Counted from the stretch's first letter, positions 34,863 through 45,134 are shown. The stretch is 64,000 nucleotides of DNA from Rhizophagus irregularis (GCF_026210795.1 NC_089442.1:2480001-2544000), one strand, 5' to 3'. The notes: generated by a model not told the origin, from the letters alone. A program made the numbers and translations.

Positions 34863-36187
34863 TAGAGCTCCGCAACCTGACCTGACAGATCGGGCGACCC
34901 GACGGGTTGACCCGAAATATTCAGGTCAGGTCGTCAAATTCATGACCTGACACGGGTCGGGTCAGTGCTAGTCGGTACCCGACCCGACCCGTTGACCCGA
35001 CATATATTTGGGTCAAATAAATTAAAAACACCGAAACTAATAGTTCTGGCGTTTTTACATGTAAAATCAAAATGAAAAACGCCGAAACTAATGATTCCGG
35101 CGTTTTTACATGTAAAATTGAAAAAAATAACGCCGGAACTAATAGTTTCGGTGTTTTTACATGTAAAATAAAAATGAAAAACGCCGGAACTAATGATTCC
35201 GGCGTTTTTACATGTAAAATTGAAAAAAAAATGCCAAAACTATCAGTTTCGGCGTTTTTACATGTAAAATTGAAAAAAAAAACGCCGAAACTAATAGTTT
35301 CGGCGTTTTTACATGTAAAATAAAAATGAAAAATGCTGGAACTAATGATTCCGGCGTTTTTACATGTAAAATTGAAAAAAAATGCCGAAACTATCAGTTT
35401 CGGAATTTTTATTTTTCATGTAAAATTGAAAAAAAACGCCGAAACTAATAGTTTCGGCGTTTTTACATGTAAAATCAAAATGAAAAACGCCGGAACTAAT
35501 GATTCCGGCGTTTTTACATGTAAAATCAAAAAAACGCTGAAACTATCAGTTTCGGCATTTTTACATGTAAAATCAATATGAAAAACGCCGGAACTAATGA
35601 TTCCGGCGTTTTTACATGTAAAATTGAAAAAAAAACGCCGAAACTAATAGTTTTGGCGTTTTTACATGTAAAATCAAAATGAAAAATGCCGGAACTAATG
35701 ATTCCGGCGTTTTTACATGTAAAATTGAAAAAAAATGCCGAAACTATCAGTTTCGGCGTTTTTACATGTAAAATCAAAATGAAAAACGCCGGAACTAATG
35801 ATTCTGGCGTTTTTGCATCTAAAATCGAAAAAAAAAATGCCGAAACAAATAGTTTCGGCGTTTTTATATATAAAAACAAAAGTAAAATGCCGGGACCCGA
35901 CGTTTTTTCAATAAAAATTAAAAAAATCTTTTTTTTTTAATTAAAAATGTCGAACCCGACGTTTTTTGTATAATTAATAAAAAAAAACGTTACAAAACGT
36001 TTTTTTAATTGAAATATTTAATAATAAAACTTCGGGTAACCTGAGTTACCCGAAGTGACCCGAATACTTTCGGGTCAAATGGGTCAGGTTGGGTCAGAAC
36101 GGTTTACCCGACCCGACCTGACCTGAAAAAAATTTCGGTTCGGGTTAACCAGGTAACCCGACCCGACCCGACCCGTGCGGAGCTCTA
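34863..36187. mobile_element. hAT-like element carrying a hairpin array
   Basis: The ends TAGAGCTCCGCA and TGCGGAGCTCTA are bracketed by an 8-bp duplication TGCTCATT (34855-34862 and 36188-36195). The subterminal zones (34875-35010 and 36030-36175) are packed with GGGTCGGGT / GACCTGACC motifs in both orientations. The middle is the palindrome array at 35029-35890. It has no transposase, so it is non-autonomous. It is inserted in the RNase H part of LINE copy 2. Confidence 0.85.
35029..35890. repeat. Array of about 17 palindromic units of 50 nt
   Basis: Each unit is a hairpin such as CGCCGAAACTA / TAGTTTCGGCG, then the perfect palindrome TTTTACATGTAAAA, then an A-rich spacer. Three hairpin types recur: one with AAACTAATAGTTT at the centre, one with GAACTAATGATTC, and one with AAACTATCAGTTT. 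From the fifth unit they tend to follow each other in a fixed order, giving a higher-order period near 150 nt. The A/G difference on one arm is matched by T/C on the other, so pairing is kept. The repeated peptide frames seen here are a by-product. Confidence 0.85.
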
Positions 36188-37415
36188 TGCTCATTCATAT
36201 TTACAACCTACTTTTTCACCTTTAGCGTTTTGTCACACTCCATGCCTGTCGACCTTTAATTCTTTTCGCATCGATACGAATATTCGTCATTTTTTTCGCT
36301 TTATAGTGGATGCTCGTGCTCTTTTATCATTTTGCTCAATGGCGCGATTTACTGCATTTGGCTCCCCTGCACTTTTTGACTGGGCTGGTATACACTTTTG
36401 CCTTTCACAGATTAAAGTTTTCGCTTCGCATAAGAATGGTCGTCCTGAATTTTAGATCTTCTGTATCAAACTTCTTTTAGATATGTTGCCTACTTTGACT
36501 ACTCTACAACAACGCATACCTTATTTATACTCCCTGGATTGGCTCTGTCCACAGTGTAATTCTGCTCCTGAAGATTTGAATCATCTTTGAACTTGTCCTT
36601 ATATTCTTCCTGATCTTAATCCATGTCTAACATACCGTTCTGAAGTCATCAAATTTAGAGACTCTTGTTTATCTTCCTTTTTATCCTTGAAGTCTTTGGT
36701 TACTTCCTTTCAAATTGGATTCTCTACTTTAAATTGTTGGGATTATAAAACTCCTTCTCTGTCTTGTCTTTAGCTTACTAGAGGATTGCTGCCTGCGCAT
36801 TTAATGACATTCCTAAAGCAGTATTTTCCTCTTTCTGTTATATACAAAACTATTTCTCCTCTTCTTAATGACTTCCAAGTCGAACTATATGGTAAAATTT
36901 GGTTATGTCGGAATGTTCTTTTCCATGCTTGGGAAGAGTCACAGGGTATCTCAGCTGCTTCCAAATTACGTGGCCCATCTTCAAATTCTTCTTTTATTAC
37001 AATTTCTTCACAACTTCACAACTCTTCTTTGGTGACGGTTTCTCAGGATTCCTGGATTTTTTGGATATCCTCTTCTATAATTCGGGTTGGATCATGGATC
37101 TCGCACTTGGATTTTCTGCGCCACTTAACAGTTCAACCTCTTAGGATTTCTTTCTGGTAACGGACTGGATTTTTGGATGTTGGATAGTTAACTCACACTG
37201 GCCTTCGGGTAAAGTTGGGGTATGCGATTCTGTAATAGTTATGTTTTTTCTTTGCTTTAATTTTATTTTAGTTTAGATTTCTTTACTTGTATGAGTCGTG
37301 AAGCTACTCTTTTTATTTTTTATTAGTTTATTTTCTTATTTTTATAATATTGTTCGATTATATTTTCAAAGGTTAAAATATAAATAAAAGATAAAGTCAT
37401 AAGACTGTTTACACA

Positions 37416-37431
37416 GGAAAAGGATAAAACT
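37416..37431. repeat. Target-site duplication, LINE copy 2 (right)
   Basis: Second copy of the 16-bp duplication at 28024-28039. Confidence 0.88.
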
Positions 37432-37710
37432 ACTACCATTCGATTCGTCTCAGTGAGACAATTCTAATAAGCTATGATACATCTTTGTACGATTATTAGA
37501 TGCAAATTATTTAATATATTCTTTATATAACTGTGATTATAAACGGTTCTTTTTAATATAAGATTTTTGAGGATAGGTGTGATAGTGACTATAGATAGAT
37601 TGTGACTATATAGGATAGATTTTAATAATAAAGTGTTTTGAACATTCAACTGGTGTGACTATATAGTAGAATGTGACTATAACGGAAGTAACTATAGAGG
37701 GAGTTGACTG

Positions 37711-37791
37711 TATACTCAAATGATAAATAAACATCTTAGCCCAAACTTGGTCCAGCAGTTTAGCCGGATGTCTATTCATCACTTGAGTATA
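37711..37791. repeat. 80-bp inverted repeat next to the DNA transposon
   Basis: The arms ATACTCAAATGATAAATAAA and its near reverse complement (ending CATCACTTGAGTAT) enclose about 30 nt. It begins exactly at the TA flank of the 19342-37710 transposon, so it may be an even older element or part of the target. Confidence 0.5.
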
Positions 37792-37864
37792 GTTCATGCC
37801 TTTATATTACACACTTACACATCACTAAACATTACAATACTTTACTCAACACACTGGCCCTACT

Positions 37865-39036
37865 TTACTACTTTTCGTCTTATCTGAATTATTCTGGTTA
37901 TTGCTTAAATCTATACTAAACTTATTTGAAAAATGATTCATAGTCTTTTAGATTTCATCATTAGTAAACTTTGATATTTCATTCGAACTATATGACTTGA
38001 TATATTGGATTTTATCTAATCCTATTTTTTTGAGAAGTTTGTAGATCTTCTCAGCTCTTTGGGTTTTTTTGTGCAAACTATCTCTTGATATGTCTGGGAG
38101 TAATGTCCTGTATCTTAAGATTTTTCTTATAAAGAATATTAACTTGCTTTATAACTTCATTGTATATTAGACCTCTTGCCTTTTTTTTACCAATTTTATT
38201 TTTATTACACAAAATTACAAAATTTCTTCTATAGTAATACCAGCAAAATATCTCTTTTTGATTTGCTTTCAATGTGTACTTTTCTATAATAAGCATTTTA
38301 TTATACAACTAGGTCAAATACTGAGATATTTCTATCATATTGGCTCCATAGAGTGGTAATATATCAGATTTCTGGGACCATGTGATCTCAGAAATTTTAG
38401 TCATATAATTTGATACCAATTGTTTTGCAACCACCTCTGATATCTTTTCTTTAGATAAAAAGATCTCAGAAAAACCAGATATGGAAAAAGACATTTTTCA
38501 AATCAACTCTTGTCCATTTTTTCGTTTAAGTTAGTAAAGAAATTTTGAAAGACTACAAATGTTTCTAAATCTTTTTGAAGTTTTTTCTCCCACCTCCTTT
38601 GTCTAATTTCATTACTAATCTTTTTCTTATACATTTCATATGTTCATCTAAAAAAGAATTTGTTTTCTTATCTTTTGATGATTTTATATTTGCATTATCA
38701 GCTATGTATTGTTTACAAAATGAACTTTGGTCTATTATAGAATCAAGTATACCTTGTAAAATGTTAGCTGTTAACTCTGAAATCTCTTTTTTTTTTAACA
38801 AAGTATGAATTCTGCATATTAGTGATGTATTAAGCTTGCTGAGATTTTATGAAGTTGGATAAATCAAAATCATATTTTAATTTGGCTAATTCAGCTTTAA
38901 GCTCAACATTCTCAGCTAAAATATTTGCATTATGTTTCTCCAATTCCTTGATTCTAATCTTGTATTCAGTATTCTCAGCATCATACCTAGCATTTTCTTC
39001 AATAATCTGTTTTAATTATGCATTTTTATTCTTAAG
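37865..39036 (-). pseudogene. Decayed coiled-coil protein gene
   Basis: On the minus strand, a long heptad-rich segment is readable from about 39025 (ENTEYKIRIKELEKHNANIL, then ENVELKAELAKLKYDFDLS). EISELTANILQGILDSIIDQ and KCIRKRLVMKLDKGGGRKNF (38800-38570) follow. Further on come KNKIGKKKARGLIYNEVIKQ, NILYKKNLKIQDITPRHIKR (38200-38080) and KIYKLLKKIGLDKIQYIKSY (about 38050-37990). Stops and shifts occur throughout. Its 5' end is cut by the element starting at 39037. Function unknown; it resembles an expanded coiled-coil family of this lineage as I remember it. Confidence 0.55.
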
Positions 39037-39400
39037 TAGTATTCTAAACAGATTGGATTAGATTAGGTAATTTGTCTTATTTGATTTGACAAAAAAAATC
39101 AGGTCAGATCAGGTCAAATAACCCATCTTACCTGACCTGACCTATTTAACCTGTTTAACCTGATATTATATTTCTGGTTAAATGAATCAAATATGTAAAA
39201 AAAAATGTTTTAGCATTTTTTCATGTAAAATTATAAAAAAAATGTTAAAATATTTTTTTTGTATTACTAACTAATAAGAAAGACATTTTGGTAATTTTTC
39301 ATATAATAATATTAAAAAAAAAATGCTGATGCATTATTATTAAGAAAAAATGTTTTGGCATTTTTTCATATATATATATATATATCATATATCATATATT
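39037..39400. repeat. Truncated arm of a hAT-like hairpin element
   Basis: Starts TAGTATTCTAAACAGATTGG, a diverged form of the 39425-42709 terminus. It then has GGTCAGATCAGGTC motifs and a few ATGTTTTAGCATTTT hairpin units, and stops at a (TA)n run near 39370-39390. No matching right end or duplication was found. Confidence 0.55.
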
Positions 39401-39469
39401 GTGAACTATAGTACCCCTTATGTATAGTGTTCTGAACAGGTCAGATCAATTTAAGTAATCTGTTAGGTT

Positions 39470-40971
39470 TAAGGTTGCTTGCCGAAACCCATCTGGCCCA
39501 ACACAAAATGCTGAAACTCTTATATAGTGGTGAAATGCCAAATGCCAAAATGCCAAAACCTGCCAAAACTGCAAAACTGCAAAACTGCCAAAACTGCAAA
39601 ACCTCATTTATCCATAGTTTCGGCATAATAAATAGTAATATTTTATATAAGTTTCAGCATAGTTTCAGCATTCCTTATATCTTCATTTACACATTTACAC
39701 ATAATTAAAAAATATTGATATATTCTGTTTTATTGTTTTATTGTATTATTATTTGTAATATTTTTATTTTATTGTAATAACAATAAAAATTTCTAATCAA
39801 TGATATGCCTTTAAGTTCATGTCCTAAAAGTGAAAAAACATATATATTTTTTTGACGCAATTAAGTATAACTTCCCATCATCCAAAAGTCCGACAACCTA
39901 AAAAAATAAAACAAAGAAAGAAACATTAATATGTTTCTTTAAAATTTTAAGAAATACTTCTCTCCTCCCTCAATCCCTCTAACTTACATTCAAAGCCTAC
40001 ATTTCTTTAATATTAAAAACACACCACATCTTTACCTAAAAATAAAAGAAAAATGGCGTTAATGTTTCCAATTATACAACTACACACCACCCAAATAACA
40101 CCTACCCACATACTTCAAGAGAAAGTTGAAAATCTAAAAATGAAAGCAGAATGGAGTTAGTGTTATTTTATAACCCCATTACGCAACTATACACCCACCC
40201 AAATACCTACTCGCATATTCTGCTTCAAGAGAAAGCCAGAAATCTAAAAAAATAAAAAGGAATGTCATTAGTGTTGTTTTATAACGCTATTTCATATTAT
40301 ACACCCATCCAAACTTCACTTGCCACATATTCCACTTCAAGAGAAAGCTGGAAATCTAAAAAAAATAAAAAATGAGTTTGTTAGTATTGTTTTATACACC
40401 ATTTAATATTATTCACCCACCCAAATTTCACTTACCACATATTTCCTTCAAGAAAAACAAATCTAAAAAATAAAAAATGAGTCAAAGGAAGATTGTTTTA
40501 TAACGCCATTTAATATTATACATCCACCCAAACTTAACATACCGCATGCTTCACTCTAAGGAAGGACTAAAAGAACAAACTCAGCTTACTTAAATTTGCC
40601 GAAACTCATCCAGAAGGCTGTTCTTAGTTCGTTTTAACAGAATCCACAGAAGAACAGAAAAAAAAATAAATAATAAAAGCCTTATTTTTTTTAAGACTTT
40701 TTTTTTAAAATTATGACCAACCAATCAGATTGTCAGATTGATAAACTGATCAGATCAGTAAGTTACTTGACTGATACTGATGTCAAAACTATATGTATAT
40801 CATATGATATATTGCGCTGAAACGCTGAAACAGTTTTGGCAAGTTACGGCAATTTCGCAATTTTAATAAGTTTTGCAGTTTCGGCATTTCTTAATGATTT
40901 CGCAAAACTAGTTTCGGCAGTTTCATGTACGCCATTCTGCCAAAACCCTCTAGTTTCAGCAAGCAACTTTA
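39470..40971. mobile_element. hAT-like element of 1.5 kb, larger relative of 31643-31893
   Basis: The ends TAAGGTTGCTTGCCGAAACC and AGCAAGCAACTTTA lie between GTTAGGTT (39462-39469) and GTCAGGTT (40972-40979), an 8-bp duplication with one change. Subterminal AAACTGC / GTTTCGGCA motifs cluster at both ends. The middle holds the 40025-40560 tandem repeats. No transposase frame was found. Confidence 0.72.
40025..40560. repeat. Five tandem units of about 105-112 bp
   Basis: The units begin near 40053, 40150, 40262, 40371 and 40476. Each has GTTTTATAACGCC-like text, ACACCCACCCAAA, then CTTCAAGAGAAAG and AAATCTAAAAAA. They have a C-rich/A-rich strand bias and are non-coding. They lie entirely inside the hAT-like element at 39470-40971. 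Confidence 0.75.
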
Positions 40972-41221
40972 GTCAGGTTGATCCAAAAATTTTGGGTCAG
41001 GTCATCAAATTCATAACTTGACCTTAGGTCAGGTCACAGTTTGACCTGACCCATTGACCCATTTGACCTGACATAATATTTTTGGTTAGATAGGTCAAAT
41101 ATGTAAAAAAAAATGCCAAAAACGTTTTTTTATTGCATTACTATTAAGAAAAAATGTTTCCGCATTTTTTCATATAAAATTATTAGAAAAAAAATGCTGA
41201 ACCATTTTTTTGTATTAATTA

Positions 41222-41784
41222 GGGTAGTGACAAATATTACCTAATATTCTAGAAGAAGGGGGGTAATTGAAACTAGTGATACCTGGTTAAACTCTTTTTA
41301 CCAAAAATTTCGGTTTCGTCACCAACCAGTTTCAGTTTCGTCATTGACTAAACTATATAGTAATAATTTTTAAGTTTAAATTTTAATTATATAAAATATA
41401 GTTTTATTATAAAAATATATGAAATTATAATATATATATAATAGTTTTATAAATTCCTTTAAAAAATATTATATTTTAATATAAATTTATTATTATTTTT
41501 TTTTATAAGTAATTATTATAATTAAAAATTCATGGAAATCTACAAAAAATCTATGGAAATACTATAGAATATTGAATTTCGGCATTTCGTCTTTTAATTT
41601 TAAATGTCTAAACTATTTTGGTTTAGTCAAATGACTAAATATTTCAGTTTCGCCCAGGATCTCTAATTGAAACTTAGATTACATATATACTATATAAGAA
41701 AATTATATATATAATATATCTTATCTGGAGGAGAAGGGTAAACTCTTATAATAAACTGATATTAAGTAATATCTATCATTACCC
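41222..41784. repeat. MITE related to the 8116-10869 element
   Basis: The left end GGGTAGTGACAAATATTACC and the right end, reverse complement GGGTAATGATAGATATTACT, are flanked by TTA on both sides. The 3-bp flank would fit a PIF/Harbinger-type insertion but is weak in AT-rich DNA. The middle (41280-41680) contains unrelated AT-rich sequence with ATTTCGGTTTCGTCA-like motifs. Confidence 0.6.
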
Positions 41785-42721
41785 TTATTATAAAAAAAAC
41801 ATTTCTGGCATTTTTTCATATAAAATTATTAAAAAAAACATAAAATGTTTTTTTTGCATTATTATTAAGAAAAAACTTTTTGGCATTTTTTTCATATAAA
41901 ATTATTAAAAAAAAAATGCCAAAATGTTTTTTTTGTATTAATTATTATAGAAAAAATGTGAAACATTTTTTTTTGCATTATTATTAAAAAAAAATGTTTT
42001 GGCATTTTTTCATATAAAATTATTAAAAAAAAATGCCAAAATGTTTTTTTTTTGCATTATTATTAAGAAAAAATGTTTCAGCATTTTTTCATATAAAATT
42101 ATTAAAAAAAAATGCTGAAACGTTTTTTTTGCATTATTATTAAGAAAAAATGTTTCAGCATTTTTTCATATAATAATATCAAAAAAAAAATGCCAAAACG
42201 TTTTTTTTATATTAATTATTAAGAAAAAACGTTTCATATAAATTATATTAAAAAAAAATGCTGAAACCATTTTTTTTTTGTATTAGTTATTAAGAAAAAA
42301 TGTTTCAGCATTTTTCATATAATAATATCAAAAAAAAAATGCTGAAAACATTTTTTTTTACAATGCTATTAAGAAAAAATGTTTCAGCATTTTTTCATAT
42401 TATTAAAAAAAAACCAAAATATTACTTTTTTAACAGAAAAATGTCAAGTTTGGCGTTTTTTATTTTTTTTAACCAAAAAACGTCATTTTTTATTAAAAAA
42501 ACTTTCTTTAACTAAAAACGTCAGGTTTAACGTTTTCAATTAAAAATCCTGGAGTTTTTTTATTTTTTAGTCATTTTGATATACAGGTCAAATAGGTCAA
42601 ATAGGTCAGATCAGATAAGACGGGTTACCTGATCTGACCTAACCTGATTTTTTTTGTCAGATTGAGTAATATGGATCACCCGATCTGATCCAACCTGTTC
42701 AGAACACTACTTATGCATATA

Positions 42722-43134
42722 TAGGTCAAAAAGTGAAAAATCAGGCATTAATCAGTCACCAATCAGGCAGTTTGCTAACTTTTGATCCAGTGATCAGGAA
42801 AGAATGAAATATAGCTTATTGAAATCGTCTCAATAAGACAAATCTAATGGTAGTAAAATTGCATTTCTAGGATTAATATTTGATGAGAAATTAAGTAAAA
42901 TATAAAAATAAAAATGTATCATTTATATTTTATTTAATTTTTTATTAACTATTAATCCTAAAAATGTGATTTTACTACCATTAGATTCATCTTATTGAGA
43001 TGATTTCAATGAGCTATATCTCATCCTTTTCTGATTACTGAATCAAAAATTAGCAAACTGCCTGATTGGGAACAGTATTTGGCAAAATACCGATTGGTGA
43101 CTGATTAATACCTGATTTTTCACTTTTTGACCTG
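42722..43134. repeat. Fold-back MITE of 413 bp
   Basis: Nearly the whole element is two long inverted arms of about 150-200 bp: AGGTCAAAAAGTGAAAAATC on the left, its reverse complement on the right. TA lies at both flanks (42720-42721, 43135-43136). Each arm contains the shared palindrome segment CTAATGGTAGTAAAATTGCA / TTTTACTACCATTAGATTCA. Confidence 0.72.
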
Positions 43135-43346
43135 TAATAGTACCCCTCTTGAAAAATTTCATAGAATTGTATAGTACCTGGGAATATTTTACAATTATCT
43201 TGTGATCCAGTAATCAGATTTGAGCCATTTTTTTTTTGTTTGATAGCTCTTATTGAACTCTTCAAAATAAAAAAAGATCATTCAAATTGGACTAGTAGAT
43301 CGTGAGATATTTGAAAAAAATGGAATTTTTAGATTTTATTTAGTAC

Positions 43347-43571
43347 AGGACCCTGCTTACTTATAAGATAGGTTACCTTCAGGTCTAAGGTAAAAATCAT
43401 ATATAAAATTCTTTGCAGATCCTACTATAAAAAAAATTTTATATTACATTGTTATGATTTTTTTTCTTTTTAGCTAATTAACCAATAGAATTTAAGAAAA
43501 AAGTAAGGTAAAAACTATTAGTAAAAGGCTAATTTTCTACGGTGATCTTTATTATAAGTAAGCAGGGTCCT
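43347..43571. repeat. MITE with AGGACCCTGCTTAC ends
   Basis: 225 bp with terminal inverted repeats AGGACCCTGCTTACTTATAA, flanked by TTAGTA-like sequence on both sides. It is non-coding; a diverged copy appears to lie near 12380-12595. Confidence 0.65.
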
Positions 43572-43600
43572 TTTAGTACCCAGGAGTATAGGAGCCTAGA

Positions 43601-43906
43601 AGGATCCTGAATAATACTGATATAACTTATATTTGAGTTTGCATAGAGTTTATATTAAAATTTTTTAAAAGTTGTGTATTATAGAGGTATTTTCAAAATT
43701 TTGTTATCCTACATATCCCTATTTTTAACACAACCAGTGATTTGATTTTAATAAAATTTATATCATTAGATTCGTCTTGATAAGAGGATTCTAATGATAG
43801 TAAAATCGAATTTCTAGCTTCAATATTGACAGAATTATGTCATAAAATGTATTTTTACCTTAGTACTTAAAATTTACTTGTAAATTATATTAGTATTATT
43901 GGAGGA
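43601..43906 (+). repeat. GGATCC-type MITE, copy 3
   Basis: Best preserved member of the family seen at 5827-6117 and 6294-6611. It starts AGGATCCTGAATAATACTGA and ends TTAGTATTATTGGAGGAT. It includes ATTAGATTCGTCTTGATAAG. A lone terminus of the same family is at 46849-46872. Confidence 0.7.
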
Positions 43907-44084
43907 TAAACTCTTTCTGGTCACATCTATGACCATTTTTTTACAACTAATTAATTTTTTATTTTTTCATTTTTATATATTATTTTCTTTAAGCTTTCAT
44001 TTATTTTTCATAAACTTTATTGTAATAAACACTTTTTTCTTTAGTATTAGTAATCTTTTATTTTTTAATCTAAGTAAAAATCCT

Positions 44085-44690
44085 TGATGTAGAGGCAGAT
44101 GACAAAAAACGTTGGACTGAAAGTGCATCAGAAGGAAAACTAAAGAACAGAACGTGTAAAGAAAAAACTAATTTAAGCAATACTATTATGAAGACTAATA
44201 TATAATTTTAAAACTATTAAGATAGTAATTTTTAGAATATAGAAAGAATTTATGATGAAAGCCTCATTACTAAAGACTTTGTCACATTTTTACAACAAAA
44301 CCACCTTTATACCAACAGACTGATACTTTTTAAGATACTGGAAGATGCTATCACAAAACACGTAATAGCTTCACAACAACTTAAGCAATTTACTAAAGAT
44401 TACCTTTGAGAAACCTTTTTTGACATCTATTATTTACTTTCTTCTGCCAACCTTCTCTATTTGCCAAGTCACAAGTCTATCGATTAGGACGCTATCTAAT
44501 AACTTTTGGATCATGACACATCTAAAACTGAACACGTTTTTAAATGTTTTTCAGAACTTGCTGGCTAATCAACAACAAACACTGGATTCAGAAAATAACT
44601 TCCATTTTGAGTTAAACTCAGAAATAGACAACTATTTTTGGATATATAAAAATTTTTTCGGTGTAATGTTCAGCCATATCTTTATCTGAT
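44085..44690 (+). pseudogene. Decayed gene of unknown function
   Basis: One frame stays protein-like for about 200 codons with only scattered stops. It reads VEADDKKRWTESASEGKLKN (about 44092), SLITKDFVTFLQQNHLYTNR, LFKILEDAITKHVIASQQLK (about 44330-44390), ETFFDIYYLLSSANLLYLPS (about 44410-44470) and TEHVFKCFSELAG (about 44530-44568). The stops are TGA, TAG and TAA at positions compatible with single changes. I do not recognise it. Confidence 0.4.
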
Positions 44691-45134
44691 ATTGTGGAAT
44701 TAATCGATATTAATTTATCTTTAAACAACTTTTAATAAAGACATTTGGCTTCACTTTTAATTGCTCTTATACACCTTGAAAGAATAAAGATAGGGATAAA
44801 GTTCTGTCATTATTGTGGAATCGATTTTTCTTATTTTTTTTCTTTTATTTTATTTTTCTATTTTTTTCCATTTTTCTTATAATATTACAATAGATAGAGC
44901 TTATAGGTTAGTTGGTTAATAGGTTCTTTTGATTTAGAATAAGACTTCCAGTAAATATGGTTATATTATAGTATTGAAAACTTATCTATATGATAGGTGA
45001 CTTTCTCAAATACCGAATATCAACTTTTTCAACTTATAATGGACCTAATTTACACGACATGAGGATAAATGATAAAAAAGTAGCTAAAAGACTAGAGGGA
45101 CATCAGTCTACAGTCGGACCTCTATATACTGATA

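Larger units (their letters stand above)
30208..37160 (+). pseudogene. LINE copy 2 ORF2, decayed and interrupted
   Basis: Endonuclease (FGQINVNGLCSLV, about 30265), RT (NKASGPSKISYEMIKHLSGE, SQDISKAFDSMD, TFMDDSTLIA at about 32906) and RNase H (TLYTDGSF, LRSEIYA, YTDCSQL; 34440-34670) are all recognisable. Stops relative to copy 1 include TAA for Gln at 32513, TGA for Arg near 32672, TAG for Trp at 34742 and TGA for Trp near 36588. Two hAT-like elements interrupt it: 31643-31893 between endonuclease and RT, and 34863-36187 within RNase H. Confidence 0.85.
28040..37415 (+). mobile_element. LINE retrotransposon, decayed copy of the same family
   Basis: Same layout as copy 1 but on the plus strand, bracketed by a 16-bp duplication. 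It is 9376 bp long. Subtracting two nested hAT-like elements and their duplications leaves about 7.8 kb, close to copy 1. The 3' end again carries GATAAAGTCATAAGACTGTTT without poly(A). Both reading frames have many stops and shifts, so it is clearly older than copy 1. Confidence 0.88.
19342..37710. mobile_element. DNA transposon (about 960 bp originally) hosting two LINEs
   Basis: The left end CAGTCAACTCTCTTTATAG and the right end, reverse complement CAGTCAACTCCCTCTATAG, are flanked by TA at 19340-19341 and 37711-37712. Removing the two LINEs with one copy of each target duplication leaves 56 + 625 + 279 bp. The remaining DNA has no transposase. Its subterminal parts hold repeated GTGACTATA motifs (27418, 37588, 37607, 37656 and 37669 regions), as expected of transposase-binding sites. 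Its middle holds the 146-bp tandem units. TA target and CAGT ends point to a non-autonomous Tc1/mariner (pogo-like) element. Confidence 0.8.
39425..42709. mobile_element. hAT-like hairpin element with two nested insertions
   Basis: The ends TAGTGTTCTGAACAGGT and (reverse complement of the right end) TAGTGTTCTGAACAGGTTGG are flanked by CTTATGTA (39417-39424) and CTTATGCA (42710-42717), an 8-bp duplication with one change. Subterminal GGTCAGGTC motifs (40975-41090, 42590-42690) and an internal array of AATGTTTCAGCATTTT hairpins (41100-41215, 41795-42540) repeat the plan of 34863-36187. Nested inside are 39470-40971 and 41222-41784. Without them it is about 1.2 kb. Confidence 0.78.

Noticed and set aside
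35029-35890. Possible CRISPR-like array
   Set aside because: The units are themselves palindromes of graded similarity with A-rich spacers that are also repeated. There are no unique spacers, no cas genes, and it lies inside a eukaryotic transposon.
35072-35940. Repeated peptide frames (GVFTCKI / FLHVKLKK types) on both strands
   Set aside because: They come from an uninterrupted 50-nt DNA repeat inside a mobile element. Reading is open on both strands, which is a repeat artefact.
42300-42515. 71-codon Phe/Lys-rich frame
   Set aside because: Lies in the hairpin array of the 39425-42709 element; not a gene.
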